64,000 nucleotides of DNA, from assembly GCA_029552745.1 (NCBI GenBank), contig JAKPDK010000184.1:62001-126000 (forward strand), read 5' to 3'. The translations under genes and the position numbers were made by a program. Shown piece by piece: positions 1 through 8,510 of this stretch (its first letter is position 1; each line of letters opens with the position of its first letter). The stretch is from Candidatus Hydrogenedentota bacterium (GTDB taxonomy: Bacteria; Hydrogenedentota; Hydrogenedentia; Hydrogenedentales; SLHB01). A model generated the notes under the pieces. The model made no database searches. It was given only the letters and a program-made list of their open reading frames with translations, and was not told the DNA's origin.

Positions 1-148
1 CGAACTAGATTGCCCCGTACATATTCCACCCTTGCCACTTTGCATGGACAACGGCGCCATGATTGCCGCCGCGGCTTACTCTCGCCTCCAGCATGGTTTT
101 TCGGGCAATCTGTCAGCGACAGCCGATTCATCTCTGCCACTAACATGA
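1..148 (+). CDS. tsaD: TsaD (tRNA N6-threonylcarbamoyladenosine synthase subunit), C-terminal fragment
   Basis: The last 48 codons of a gene that begins left of the window; the reading frame starts at base 2 and ends with TGA at 146-148. The visible peptide contains PPLPLCMDNGAMIAAAAYSRL and ends in SLPLT. This matches the conserved C terminus of the TsaD/Gcp/YgjD ASKHA ATPase, where the DNxAMIA segment belongs to the metal and nucleotide site and the protein usually ends in a similar SLPL tail. TsaD transfers the threonylcarbamoyl group to A37 of ANN-decoding tRNAs. The family call rests on this C-terminal motif alone, because the rest is outside the window. Confidence 0.85.
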   Translation, partial: ELDCPVHIPPLPLCMDNGAMIAAAAYSRLQHGFSGNLSATADSSLPLT

Positions 149-359
149 GCCTGAACACATCAGATACTGTACATTTTTGTGCAATAACGGTAGTTTTCTT
201 TTTATATTGTACAAAATTGTGCAAAGCATTTTTCGCCTGTTTTTCATAACATATTGTGCAAAAAAGAGATAGACAATTAGCATTTCGGGCACAAATATTG
301 CTCCCTTTTTTAGAGTGTGCTATGTGCGTGTTTTGATTTTCCAGCAAAAGAAGGATACT
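149..359. promoter_or_regulatory. AT-rich control region with repeated TTGTGCAA boxes
   Basis: This stretch lies between the tsaD stop and the kinase gene starting at 360. TTGTGCAA occurs three times on the + strand, at 177-184, 217-224 and 254-261 (start-to-start spacings 40 and 37), with a palindromic relative TTGTACAA at 207-214. The region is AT-rich, as promoters are, but I cannot pick one clear -35/-10 pair. The repeated box suggests a multi-site operator, perhaps controlling the downstream regulator; the binding protein is unknown. Confidence 0.45.
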
Positions 360-1547
360 ATGGCAGAAATGACCCTTGACCAAAAGACGAGAGGGAGGGT
401 TCCTGTGTCTTCGGAAAAAAATGAGTTCATGCGAAAGGAAAACGGGAGAAAAGGTTCTGTATTGGTTGTAGATGATGAGAATGGTCCCCGCCAGTCTCTC
501 AGGGTGTTACTCAAGGAAGATTTTGACGTATATCTAGCAAACGACGTGGAATCCGCCCGCGAATTACTCCAACACCAGCCCATCGACGTCATAATCACGG
601 ACCTTCGTATGCCGAAAGAGTCGGGGCTTAATCTCTTAGAGTACGTGCGCGAGAATTACCCCGATGTGCAAGTTATTATTCTGACCGGTTACGGACAGCT
701 GGAGTCCGCAATGAAAGCCGTGGAATACGGCGCCTTCGCGTACCTAGAAAAACCTTTTGATAACGCGGCGATGTTCCAGTATGTTCAAAAGGCAGTTGAG
801 AAACGGCGCAAAGAATTGGAACGCCGTCAATTGGAACATCTCGCTCTGGAAGCCAACCGGTTTGAAACGCTTGGCCGTTTCGTCTCCGGTATGCTTCACG
901 ACTTATCCACGCCTCTCTCTGTCATCGACAGTTACATTGAGCTCCTGCAAACGGATCCCGAACGCAAGAATATGGAACGAAAACTTCAGGTCATGCACGA
1001 ACAGGCGAAGTTGTGTACGGACCTCATACGCTCCGCAATGAACTTTTTGCGCCACGAGAGCGGCCGCATCGCCCCTGTTAATCTAAACGAAGCCGTTGAG
1101 GCATGCATCTTGGTAAGCAGCCCCGTCTTAAACCGCCAACAAGTTACCTTAGAACACGAACTACAGCCCAATTTGCCCTTGCTTAAAGGCGACTTTGTCC
1201 TCATACGCCAAGCCATATTGAACCTTATCATGAATGCGGTCCAGGCGATGGACGGGCAGGAAACACCTCGTGAGATCCACCTGCGCACTTGGAGCTCTGA
1301 AGATTCGGTTTGGTTCTCGGTTCAAGATACGGGACCCGGAGTACCCGATCCGATACGCCAAAAGATTTTTAATGCCTTTTTTACAACAAAAGGCACAAAA
1401 GGCACAGGCCTCGGTCTCGCCGTGGTGAAATACGTCATGAATCGTCACGGCGGCGAAGTCGTACTGAACGACACCGGGCTTCAAGGCGCCCATTTCGCGC
1501 TGCGTTTCCCTATTGGGACAAATTTTGACGCAATGCCAACCAATTAA
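360..1547 (+). CDS. Receiver-histidine kinase (response regulator fused N-terminally to a kinase core)
   Basis: A 395-aa cytoplasmic signalling protein without membrane segments. A receiver domain spans about residues 35-155: acidic pair in VVDDENG, phospho-acceptor Asp81 in IITDLRMP, Lys in the YLEKPF segment. A short helical linker follows, then a HisKA helix with His180 in GMLHDLSTPLS, and an HATPase domain with N box (NLIMNAVQA), G1 (DTGPGVP) and G2 (GTGLGLAVV). The start at 360 is chosen because AAGGA sits 7 bases upstream; an in-frame start at 315 lacks such a site. With the receiver ahead of the kinase, an upstream kinase probably phosphorylates Asp81 and so tunes the kinase. Its partner is not adjacent. 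The stop overlaps the convergent gene by four bases. Confidence 0.88.
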   Translation: MAEMTLDQKTRGRVPVSSEKNEFMRKENGRKGSVLVVDDENGPRQSLRVLLKEDFDVYLANDVESARELLQHQPIDVIITDLRMPKESGLNLLEYVRENYPDVQVIILTGYGQLESAMKAVEYGAFAYLEKPFDNAAMFQYVQKAVEKRRKELERRQLEHLALEANRFETLGRFVSGMLHDLSTPLSVIDSYIELLQTDPERKNMERKLQVMHEQAKLCTDLIRSAMNFLRHESGRIAPVNLNEAVEACILVSSPVLNRQQVTLEHELQPNLPLLKGDFVLIRQAILNLIMNAVQAMDGQETPREIHLRTWSSEDSVWFSVQDTGPGVPDPIRQKIFNAFFTTKGTKGTGLGLAVVKYVMNRHGGEVVLNDTGLQGAHFALRFPIGTNFDAMPTN

Positions 1548-3469
1548 GATACGCTCAGAACCGCCTGCGACTCTGAGGTACTCGTGGCTACACGTTCCAA
1601 GGCAGCCTCGATAATTTTCCTTAACAGGTCCGCGTATCGCATACCCGCCATACCCGCCATAATGTTAAACTTGCCGTCCCAGCACCAACCCGGGTTCGGA
1701 TTCACTTCCAAGAGTTTGATTTCGCCTTGCGCATCCGCCCGAAAATCAAACCGTGCGTAGTCTCGACAACCGAGTCGTTCAAAAAGTTCTTTCGAGTAAT
1801 CATGGAGCTTACGCACTTTGTCCTCATCCAGACGCGCCTCACGGTACCGAATATCTGTCCAATAAGGCGAGCTCGGCATCCACTTGGATTCGTACCCCAA
1901 AATACAAGGCAAATCCGACGGCAAGCCCGAATAATCCACTTCAAGGACAGGCAGCACGTCATACGAAAGTCCCGGATTGCCAATGATTCCCACACTATAT
2001 TCCGTTCCCGTCAGAAACTCTTGAATCAGCAAGGCACGCCCTGGAAGAGTCTCCTGAAGATGTCGCAAATAAGCCACAAGCTCTTCGGGCGTGTTCACTA
2101 CCGCATCCTTCGTAATTCCCAGGCTGCTGTCACCACAATTCGGTTTCACCAATGCCGGAAAAGTGGATGGCAACGTTGCCGCCTGGTCATCAGGGTCGAA
2201 ATACGTCTCTAAGGGAACCGGAATATCCAGAGATGCCGCTACCGCCCGCACAAGCGACTTGTTGTAACAAATGCCCAAGCAGGCCGGCCCCGCCCCCGTA
2301 TAAGGTATCCCCAACATATCTAAATACGCGGGGACATGCAGTTCCTTAAAAGCGTCGTTGTTGAATCCTTCATCACACAGATTTAGGACAAATTCGGGGG
2401 GCTCCGCTCGAAGACGTGCCAGCATCACCGAATGATTGTCCAGATAAGAAAACGAAAACTCACCGATCTCCGAAAGTGCTTTCTTCAGTCGGTAAAGGGT
2501 GTCAAAATCTTCTTCATTAAACTGGCCATTGAGTTTGACTTCGTCCGGTAAACGTGGGTCACCCAGAAGAACGGTTATTTGGCGGGGCTGAAAAGAACGG
2601 CGCTCGACGAAGTGAACCGCGCGGCGTTTTTGAGCCGTTAGAAAAATGCGGTTCGCCATCAATCCCAAATCCTGATTGCGCTCCGAATGGCTCTCCACAA
2701 TCCCGTGATCTCGAATCGATTCAAAGCCCGCCTCCTTAAGTAAATCCATCAAATGGGCGCGCGAATAGAGCCGTTCTGCATAGAACTGGTCTACAATCAC
2801 CCCCCGTTCCGCGTGAACCACCACTTCGCGGGAAATCAACCGATCGCCATCCGACGAAAGTGAACGCTCCCGGCACACAAACTGGTTTTCATCTATCCAT
2901 TCCCACGAACGACGATCAAAATGTTCCCGCACCCACTCTCCGTTCGCTACGTCAAGGACAAGCGTACCTCCTGACCGCAAAACTCGATACACACTTCTTA
3001 AAACGGCAAGATCGTCTTCTTCCCGCGCAAAATACCCAAATGAGTTGCCTAAAATCGCCACACAGTGAAAACGGGACTCCGGCAATTTGAACTTGCGCGC
3101 ATCCCCCTCGTGAAACTCTACCGAAAGCCCAAGTTCCGTTGCGCGTTTCCGGGCGAGTCGAATTAAAGACCTTGACCTATCAATTCCCACCACGTTGCGA
3201 AAGCCCCGACGTGCCAACTCAATACTGTGTCGTCCTTGTCCACAACACAGGTCCAAGATGTGGTCATTCGGTTCCAGCGCCGCTACCTCAATAAGAAGGT
3301 CTACATCGCGGCGCGTGTTGTGACCATTCTCAACAACATCCCCATCCGTTTTAAGATATATAGAATTGAACAACGTCCTCCACCAATCGGAAGGAAGATG
3401 ACGTTCCAGATCAGATACTGGACCCAGCGTGCGCGGACTGACCGGCAGCGGTTTCGTCTTTTTCGCCAT
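1544..3469 (-). CDS. Fusion of SAM methyltransferase and D-Ala-D-Ala-ligase-like ATP-grasp enzyme
   Basis: A 641-aa, two-enzyme fusion. Residues about 30-285 form a class I SAM methyltransferase with motif I at about 70-80 (ILDLCCGQGRHSIELA) and an acidic motif II (VVGIDRS). Residues about 300-625 form an ATP-grasp ligase related to Ddl: ATP-binding strands PALVKPNCGDSSLGI and LLIQEFLTGTEYSVG, and a metal site ending in KLLEVNPNPGW, where Ddl has the same Glu/Asn pair. Start 3469 (MAKKTKP) was preferred to an in-frame start 13 codons upstream because it begins the lysine-rich N terminus directly. Ddl-like enzymes couple two amino acids; the methyltransferase half could modify the substrate or product. 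The substrate is unknown. No mur or ddl neighbours support a peptidoglycan role. The fusion is read directly, the function is inferred. Confidence 0.8.
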   Translation of the reverse strand: MAKKTKPLPVSPRTLGPVSDLERHLPSDWWRTLFNSIYLKTDGDVVENGHNTRRDVDLLIEVAALEPNDHILDLCCGQGRHSIELARRGFRNVVGIDRSRSLIRLARKRATELGLSVEFHEGDARKFKLPESRFHCVAILGNSFGYFAREEDDLAVLRSVYRVLRSGGTLVLDVANGEWVREHFDRRSWEWIDENQFVCRERSLSSDGDRLISREVVVHAERGVIVDQFYAERLYSRAHLMDLLKEAGFESIRDHGIVESHSERNQDLGLMANRIFLTAQKRRAVHFVERRSFQPRQITVLLGDPRLPDEVKLNGQFNEEDFDTLYRLKKALSEIGEFSFSYLDNHSVMLARLRAEPPEFVLNLCDEGFNNDAFKELHVPAYLDMLGIPYTGAGPACLGICYNKSLVRAVAASLDIPVPLETYFDPDDQAATLPSTFPALVKPNCGDSSLGITKDAVVNTPEELVAYLRHLQETLPGRALLIQEFLTGTEYSVGIIGNPGLSYDVLPVLEVDYSGLPSDLPCILGYESKWMPSSPYWTDIRYREARLDEDKVRKLHDYSKELFERLGCRDYARFDFRADAQGEIKLLEVNPNPGWCWDGKFNIMAGMAGMRYADLLRKIIEAALERVATSTSESQAVLSVS

Positions 3470-3720
3470 GCGCTTAAATCTCCTCGACTTGATTTTTCCG
3501 CAATACACCCCTGTTGTTCCGTATGACGTTGGACAAAGAATACACCCGCACTGGGCTATGGCGGCTCCCCCGTTGGACTAGGCACGTGAGAGGTTTCTCT
3601 ATCTGATTTCCCGTCTGACATCTTAGGCGTCCGAAGAATGGTAAGCTTGCAATAAAATAGCACAAATACTCAAAAATCAAAACAAAAAAAACGTCGCATC
3701 GTTAATCCGTTCGGCCTGGT

Positions 3721-6423
3721 TTATTCAACCACAAGATGAAAATCGTCTAAATAGAAAACTGCTGCAACGTCTGCGTTGGCAATGAAACCCAACCACCCCA
3801 AATTACGAAAACGTGGGCTGGGAAGTGCAGGTTCGCCTTCAGCCACCACCGCACCCGATTTGTCCTTGACCTGAAAACGAAACGTACGCGTTGCCTGTCG
3901 CCCCAAACCACAGCTTATCTCAAAAACATACCACTCCCCATGATTAAGATGAGCCACTTGATTCCCAGCCACCGTCAATGTGCCGTCCTCGGCAATGGTC
4001 AAACTCGGACCCACTTTATAAGGATGTCCGGCACTTCTCCATTCATGAACTATTTGGGCGCCTTGCTCTGCCCTTAGAGTAAACTGTTCGCGCGCAACCC
4101 CTCGGACCCAGTTCGGTGTATATACGAGGTGCGGATTAAAGAGATGGTCAAGACCTTGGGCATCCACAAATTTCAAGCAGCGGGACCCACTCGCCGCCGT
4201 TTCATTGGTTACACGAATCTGCGCGACATCCGTCTCCCCAAGCGTCTGCGCGTGTTGCGGACCAGACCCCACTTCCGTGTCTTCAAAGTCGTCTCGGATC
4301 TCTTGAACCACCTTTCGAACAAAAAAGTCTTCCCCTGTGCGCAACACTTGCCCCGGCAAACTCGTCCATTCTTCTGACCCATACAGCCCAACATGGGTAA
4401 CGTCGATAGGCCGAAATCCAAGTTGGAAAACAGGCGACAAGGGATTCAGCCGGAAATCAAAATTCGTTGCGTCCCGAAACAGGGGATCCGCGATGATAGA
4501 GTTCTGATCATGCCCTTCAGCGCGCCACTCGTCAAAACTCCTACCTGCAAAATCAATTTCCGTGTCCTCCGTATTCCAATAACAGTTATAATCCATAGCA
4601 AACTTGCCGTTTTTCCAAGTGCTGCTAAGCAAAATTCCTTGGTCGTAATACACGATGTTGCGCTCAAAGAAAAACGAAATATGGTCTTCTTCACGAGAAC
4701 GCTGAACCTGCCCCTCCAAGGCGAACGCAAATATGTTGTTGCGAACGCGGTTCTCTTTTCCATAGTGCTGGTGGAACCCACCCGTTTTCGTGTTGTAAAC
4801 GACATTGTTTTCGATTAGTAAGTCCGAACTACCTTCGTCGGGATAAATCCCCCACCCACCGTACGAGAACGAATAAACGTCGTGAATGAGATTGTTCCGC
4901 ACGAGCGTCCCCGGAGCAATACCTAATAGATAGACGCCTCCCATATCGCTCAACAGTCCTTTGCCTATATGATGGATATGGTTGTATTCGATAATGTTGT
5001 GGTTGGCAGAACTTGGCGCATACCCCCACGACCATCCCACCGAGACCCCAGTATAATAGAAGTCCGATATATCATTATGCGACACCGTGTTGTAAGAACT
5101 TCGTCCAATCCATACGCCGACGCCCGCAGGAAACACCTTTCCGCCGTCATGTATCCAGTTGTTGTCCACAACGTTCCACGACGTTTCCATTTGTTCGTTG
5201 TCAGGACTTGCCCCATTGCCCAATCGTACTCCCCCCGCCCCTAAATCATGAATGTGATTCTGAATGAGCCGGTTGTACCGGCAGCCTTGGTCAAACCAAA
5301 CCCCATAGTTGCTCGTCCGAGAAACTTCGCACTGTTGAAAGACACAGTGAAGAGCACCCACGGCTTGAATAGCAGCGTCCACGCTGTACGCCGCTTGTTC
5401 ATCGCGCATACCGTCTATTGAAATAGTGTAGTCTGTGTGCTGAAATGACAGTCCTTCAAAGCGGATGTATTGAACATATCGGCCTTCCTCCGGCTTTCCT
5501 TCCAATCGCACAATATTCCGGATGACAGGCGCCACCACCTCCACGGTTTCCGGTTTCTCTCCAGGACGCGGGATGTAATACAGAAGTCCCTGAGAACGGT
5601 CAAGATACCACTCCCCCGGTGCGTCCAATGCTTCATAGACGTTTTCCACAAAATACCGCTGATTCGGGCCCCAATACTCAAAAGCCCACGTTACCGGTTT
5701 TTTGAATGTCACAATTCGGTTTGCTTCATCCAATTCTGCTATACGGCTATAAGAAACGTCCCAAGAGTGATACACAACCACCAACGCATTCTCGAGGTCA
5801 GTCCAAGGTTTGATTTCTCCCTCACGGTAAACAAAAGCCAACTTTTCGCGATCCAATTCCTCTCCTGTTGTTGGATCTTTTACCTTGCCCACCTTACCTG
5901 CCGTATAGTAAAACCCGTCGTTCGGAGTCCTCGCAGGCCGCAGATGTTCCCCGTTGACCCACAAAGTTGAAAACTGCCATTCACCGGCTTTGACTTCAGG
6001 CAACTCCGCAACCCAACGATCTCCTTCAACCCGCCAATTACGTATAACCCTACCCCCGCTGATTACAGGACGCTCGCCAGGGTAGGCCACGTAGCAAATA
6101 GGAGCGTCCCAACTACCGGAGTCTTCGGAGGTCAACACAAACGGGTGCTCGAGACGATACACACCTCCCCGAATAAGAACACGCACTCCTTCAGACAATT
6201 TGCCCTCGCCACCCTTCAGTTGGCGAATCCGCTGACGTGCCCCTTCCAGTGTCGCTAAAGGCCCATCGCTCTTGTCCGCCAGAGGACTGTCATAGCGGCC
6301 GCTCCATTGATCATCACCGTCAGGCGCCATATAAAAAACCTGCTCCGCACCGGTACACGTCTGCCCAAACGCCACCAGACATCCAGCAACCATAAGAATT
6401 ATCCACCCCAAATCATTACGCAT
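3721..6423 (-). CDS. Secreted right-handed parallel beta-helix protein
   Basis: About 900 aa. An N-terminal signal peptide (hydrophobic GWIILMVAGCLVAFG, then a CTGA-E cleavage-like site) is followed by YMAPDGDDQWSG, the usual opening of pectate-lyase-like beta-helix proteins. Residues about 340-620 contain repeated short N-rich rungs (NNWIHDGG, YNHIHHIG, ENNVVYNT) typical of the solenoid. The last ~210 residues look like a jelly-roll domain starting near IRDDFEDTEVGSGP. Such proteins bind or cleave acidic polysaccharides; no catalytic residues can be assigned. The start at 6423 is chosen because GGAGG lies nine bases upstream, while the ATG at 6432 abuts it. It overlaps the LOG gene by eight bases, so the two are probably cotranscribed. 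Confidence 0.75.
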   Translation of the reverse strand: MRNDLGWIILMVAGCLVAFGQTCTGAEQVFYMAPDGDDQWSGRYDSPLADKSDGPLATLEGARQRIRQLKGGEGKLSEGVRVLIRGGVYRLEHPFVLTSEDSGSWDAPICYVAYPGERPVISGGRVIRNWRVEGDRWVAELPEVKAGEWQFSTLWVNGEHLRPARTPNDGFYYTAGKVGKVKDPTTGEELDREKLAFVYREGEIKPWTDLENALVVVYHSWDVSYSRIAELDEANRIVTFKKPVTWAFEYWGPNQRYFVENVYEALDAPGEWYLDRSQGLLYYIPRPGEKPETVEVVAPVIRNIVRLEGKPEEGRYVQYIRFEGLSFQHTDYTISIDGMRDEQAAYSVDAAIQAVGALHCVFQQCEVSRTSNYGVWFDQGCRYNRLIQNHIHDLGAGGVRLGNGASPDNEQMETSWNVVDNNWIHDGGKVFPAGVGVWIGRSSYNTVSHNDISDFYYTGVSVGWSWGYAPSSANHNIIEYNHIHHIGKGLLSDMGGVYLLGIAPGTLVRNNLIHDVYSFSYGGWGIYPDEGSSDLLIENNVVYNTKTGGFHQHYGKENRVRNNIFAFALEGQVQRSREEDHISFFFERNIVYYDQGILLSSTWKNGKFAMDYNCYWNTEDTEIDFAGRSFDEWRAEGHDQNSIIADPLFRDATNFDFRLNPLSPVFQLGFRPIDVTHVGLYGSEEWTSLPGQVLRTGEDFFVRKVVQEIRDDFEDTEVGSGPQHAQTLGETDVAQIRVTNETAASGSRCLKFVDAQGLDHLFNPHLVYTPNWVRGVAREQFTLRAEQGAQIVHEWRSAGHPYKVGPSLTIAEDGTLTVAGNQVAHLNHGEWYVFEISCGLGRQATRTFRFQVKDKSGAVVAEGEPALPSPRFRNLGWLGFIANADVAAVFYLDDFHLVVE

Positions 6424-7282
6424 GGTTTTCATCCTCCGAATGTTGCGGCTTTCCCGTCAGATACCGTTCCGTCAGATCCTCTTTCAAAAACTCGAAGGCA
6501 CTATCCACATCATCGCAAAACCGAAACAAATCCAAATCGCTTTGACTGATCATCCCCCACTTCGCCAGAGCGCCAAAATTGATTACTTCATTCCAGAACG
6601 AGGTGCCATAGATCACGATAGGGATCTGTTTCTCCAGCTTGTGAGTCTGCACCAATGTAAGAAGCTCGAAAAGTTCATCGAACGTACCAAACCCGCCGGG
6701 GAAAATCACCATGGCTTTTGCCAGATAAACAAACCAAAACTTGCGCACAAAAAAGTAATGAAATTCGAACATCAAATCTCGGGTGAGATAGGGGTTTGGT
6801 TTTTGTTCATACGGCAGACTGATATTCAACCCTATAGAGAACCCATTTGCCATCGCGGCACCACGATTTGCCGCCTCCATAATACCAGGCCCCCCTCCCG
6901 TAATGATGTGAAACCGCTTGGAACGCTGAGGTATGGTTTTGGACCACGCCGTCAGGCGCCGGGCAAGCTCCACAGCGTCGGCGTAATATCGAGAAAGACG
7001 TACCGTCCGACGTGCCTCTTCCAAAGCCGAACGCGCTTCTAACGTAGCGCCCTTGGCACACGCCAAACGGGCTTCTTTCAGTGACTTTTTGGCTTCCTCA
7101 GGTTCCCGAATACGTGCGGAACCAAAAAAACAAATCGTGTTTTCGATCTTGAACTTGCGGAAGCGCGAACCCGGCTCCAAGAATTCGCACAACACTCGCA
7201 CCGGCCTCGCATCTCTTCCTGTTAAAAACTCAATATTGCGATAGGCTTTTATCGGCCATGTTTTGACGTCTGTTTTCTTCAT
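6416..7282 (-). CDS. LOG family protein (TIGR00730-type Rossmann fold)
   Basis: A 288-aa protein with the two signatures of the LOG (LONELY GUY) family: GGGPGIMEAANRGA for the nucleotide-binding loop and PGGFGTFDELFE carrying the catalytic-type Glu. Family members cleave cytokinin ribotides or nucleoside monophosphates to a free base and ribose 5-phosphate, although older annotations say lysine decarboxylase. The N-terminal ~60 residues are an extension compared with ~190-aa minimal LOG proteins. AGAAGG lies seven bases before the ATG. The physiological substrate cannot be told from the sequence, and its overlap with a secreted beta-helix gene gives no obvious metabolic link. Confidence 0.85.
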   Translation of the reverse strand: MKKTDVKTWPIKAYRNIEFLTGRDARPVRVLCEFLEPGSRFRKFKIENTICFFGSARIREPEEAKKSLKEARLACAKGATLEARSALEEARRTVRLSRYYADAVELARRLTAWSKTIPQRSKRFHIITGGGPGIMEAANRGAAMANGFSIGLNISLPYEQKPNPYLTRDLMFEFHYFFVRKFWFVYLAKAMVIFPGGFGTFDELFELLTLVQTHKLEKQIPIVIYGTSFWNEVINFGALAKWGMISQSDLDLFRFCDDVDSAFEFLKEDLTERYLTGKPQHSEDENHA

Positions 7283-7376
7283 AAGAGGACCTTCTCCTCG
7301 AACTGGCAGTTAGGATGTAGAAACGGTGAGAGTGTACAACAAAGAAGGGTATTTTTACATTTTCAAGTTACTGCAC

Positions 7377-8243
7377 TCAGAACGCCTGAGTGGCGATCGC
7401 GCTCATAATGTCACGTTGCCGTTCCAGCCTATCCCCCACGCGATGGACCAGATCGTCGGAGAACTGACCTTTATTTTCATCGGCATGCGATATTTCCCCC
7501 TCAAACACGACGGCGGGTATTTCCAAACGGTAACAAAGCAAATCCGCCTTATATACTAATTCCACCAAGGGCTGCATGTCATTGGCTTTGTCAGGCGTCT
7601 GATGCAAACGTATCGCTTCCACAATCGGGATCGGTAACTTCCAGCGGTCGGCCAACCAGGCGCCTATGTCACAATGCGTCACCCCATTCATTATTTCAAT
7701 TTCTGCCTCGTATGCCGAAACGCGTTTCTTCTTCATGAAAGACATTAGGTTCGCATAAATATCAGGAAAATGCTGACACAGAACAGCCTTCCCAATATCA
7801 TGCAACAACCCCGCTACGCGAATACCTGCGTACTGAGAACCCGAAAGTCCGTCAAATTCCACCAAAGATTCCGCCACAACACTTGCTGCCAAGCTATGTC
7901 GCCACAGTTGCGTGAGGGCACGAGCGTACTCGCGTTTTGACCCTAAAACGCTGATTACAGCAATCGCAAGAGCAATTCGCTCGACCTCGGTGAATCCAAG
8001 CAACACAACAGCATCCGAAACCGTTTGAATCCGCCGATTGAAACCATAAAAACTCGAATTCACCGTGCGCAACACCTTTAACGTTAACGCAGGGTCCTTC
8101 ACGATTTCGGCAGCAAGATCCAGGGCAGTGGAGTGGGGGTTTTGCGTGACCATCAAAATCCGCGTCACAGCAGAAGGAAGCGTAGCAATTTCCCGTATGG
8201 AGTAAAGCCGCTCACGCAAATATGTCGCATCGACCTTTGGCAT
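7377..8243 (-). CDS. HDOD domain signalling protein
   Basis: 288 aa, all-helical. Residues about 20-215 fit the HDOD domain: it starts with RLYSIREIATLPSAVTRIL, continues with an ALTLKVLRTVNSSFYGF segment, and has the HD-like LLHDIGKAVLCQHFP, followed by ITHCDIGAWLADRWKLP-type helices. HDOD proteins are non-enzymatic relatives of HD-GYP phosphodiesterases and often act in chemotaxis, motility or two-component signalling. Start 8243 has GGAAGG nine bases upstream, better than the in-frame start at 8285. The gene diverges from the flagellar cluster, which fits a role in motility signalling; that link is an inference from position only. Confidence 0.82.
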   Translation of the reverse strand: MPKVDATYLRERLYSIREIATLPSAVTRILMVTQNPHSTALDLAAEIVKDPALTLKVLRTVNSSFYGFNRRIQTVSDAVVLLGFTEVERIALAIAVISVLGSKREYARALTQLWRHSLAASVVAESLVEFDGLSGSQYAGIRVAGLLHDIGKAVLCQHFPDIYANLMSFMKKKRVSAYEAEIEIMNGVTHCDIGAWLADRWKLPIPIVEAIRLHQTPDKANDMQPLVELVYKADLLCYRLEIPAVVFEGEISHADENKGQFSDDLVHRVGDRLERQRDIMSAIATQAF

Positions 8244-8430
8244 GAAATCCCTTCCGAAGTGCAGCCTCCCGACGGGACCTCCCAAATACGGGTACTACAG
8301 GCTAATGATGACAGAATACTCCCTTTTGTAAGAGTCTGTCAACTGAAAATCTCGCAACAATCTTCTGCTCTTTTCTGCCTGATAGCGTTTTAATCTATTT
8401 CTAGGAAACAACATGCTCGTCCAAGTTTCC

Positions 8431-8459
8431 TTGCGGCGCTCTCGCCCCTATGTTATACT
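8431..8459 (+). promoter_or_regulatory. Predicted sigma-70-type promoter for the fliM cluster
   Basis: TTGCGG at 8431-8436, a 17-base spacer and TATACT at 8454-8459 resemble a housekeeping promoter. A 5' leader of about 45 bases would precede the fliM start at 8511. It lies in the divergent gap between the HDOD gene and fliM. No sigma-28 or sigma-54 box is evident, so the cluster may be expressed early and carry its own alternative sigma gene. Confidence 0.5.
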
Positions 8460-8510
8460 CGCTATGAGGTATCCATAGGGGTAAACATGGTTTAGTGAGA
8501 CACTTAGGTC

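Noticed and set aside
10-249. 79-codon open frame on the + strand at the left edge
   Set aside because: It runs out of frame over the tsaD end and the AT-rich control region. The tsaD C terminus in the other frame explains the first 148 bases.
3474-3680. 68-codon frame on the minus strand upstream of the fusion gene
   Set aside because: No ribosome site, domain or coding bias; it overlaps the likely start of the fusion gene.
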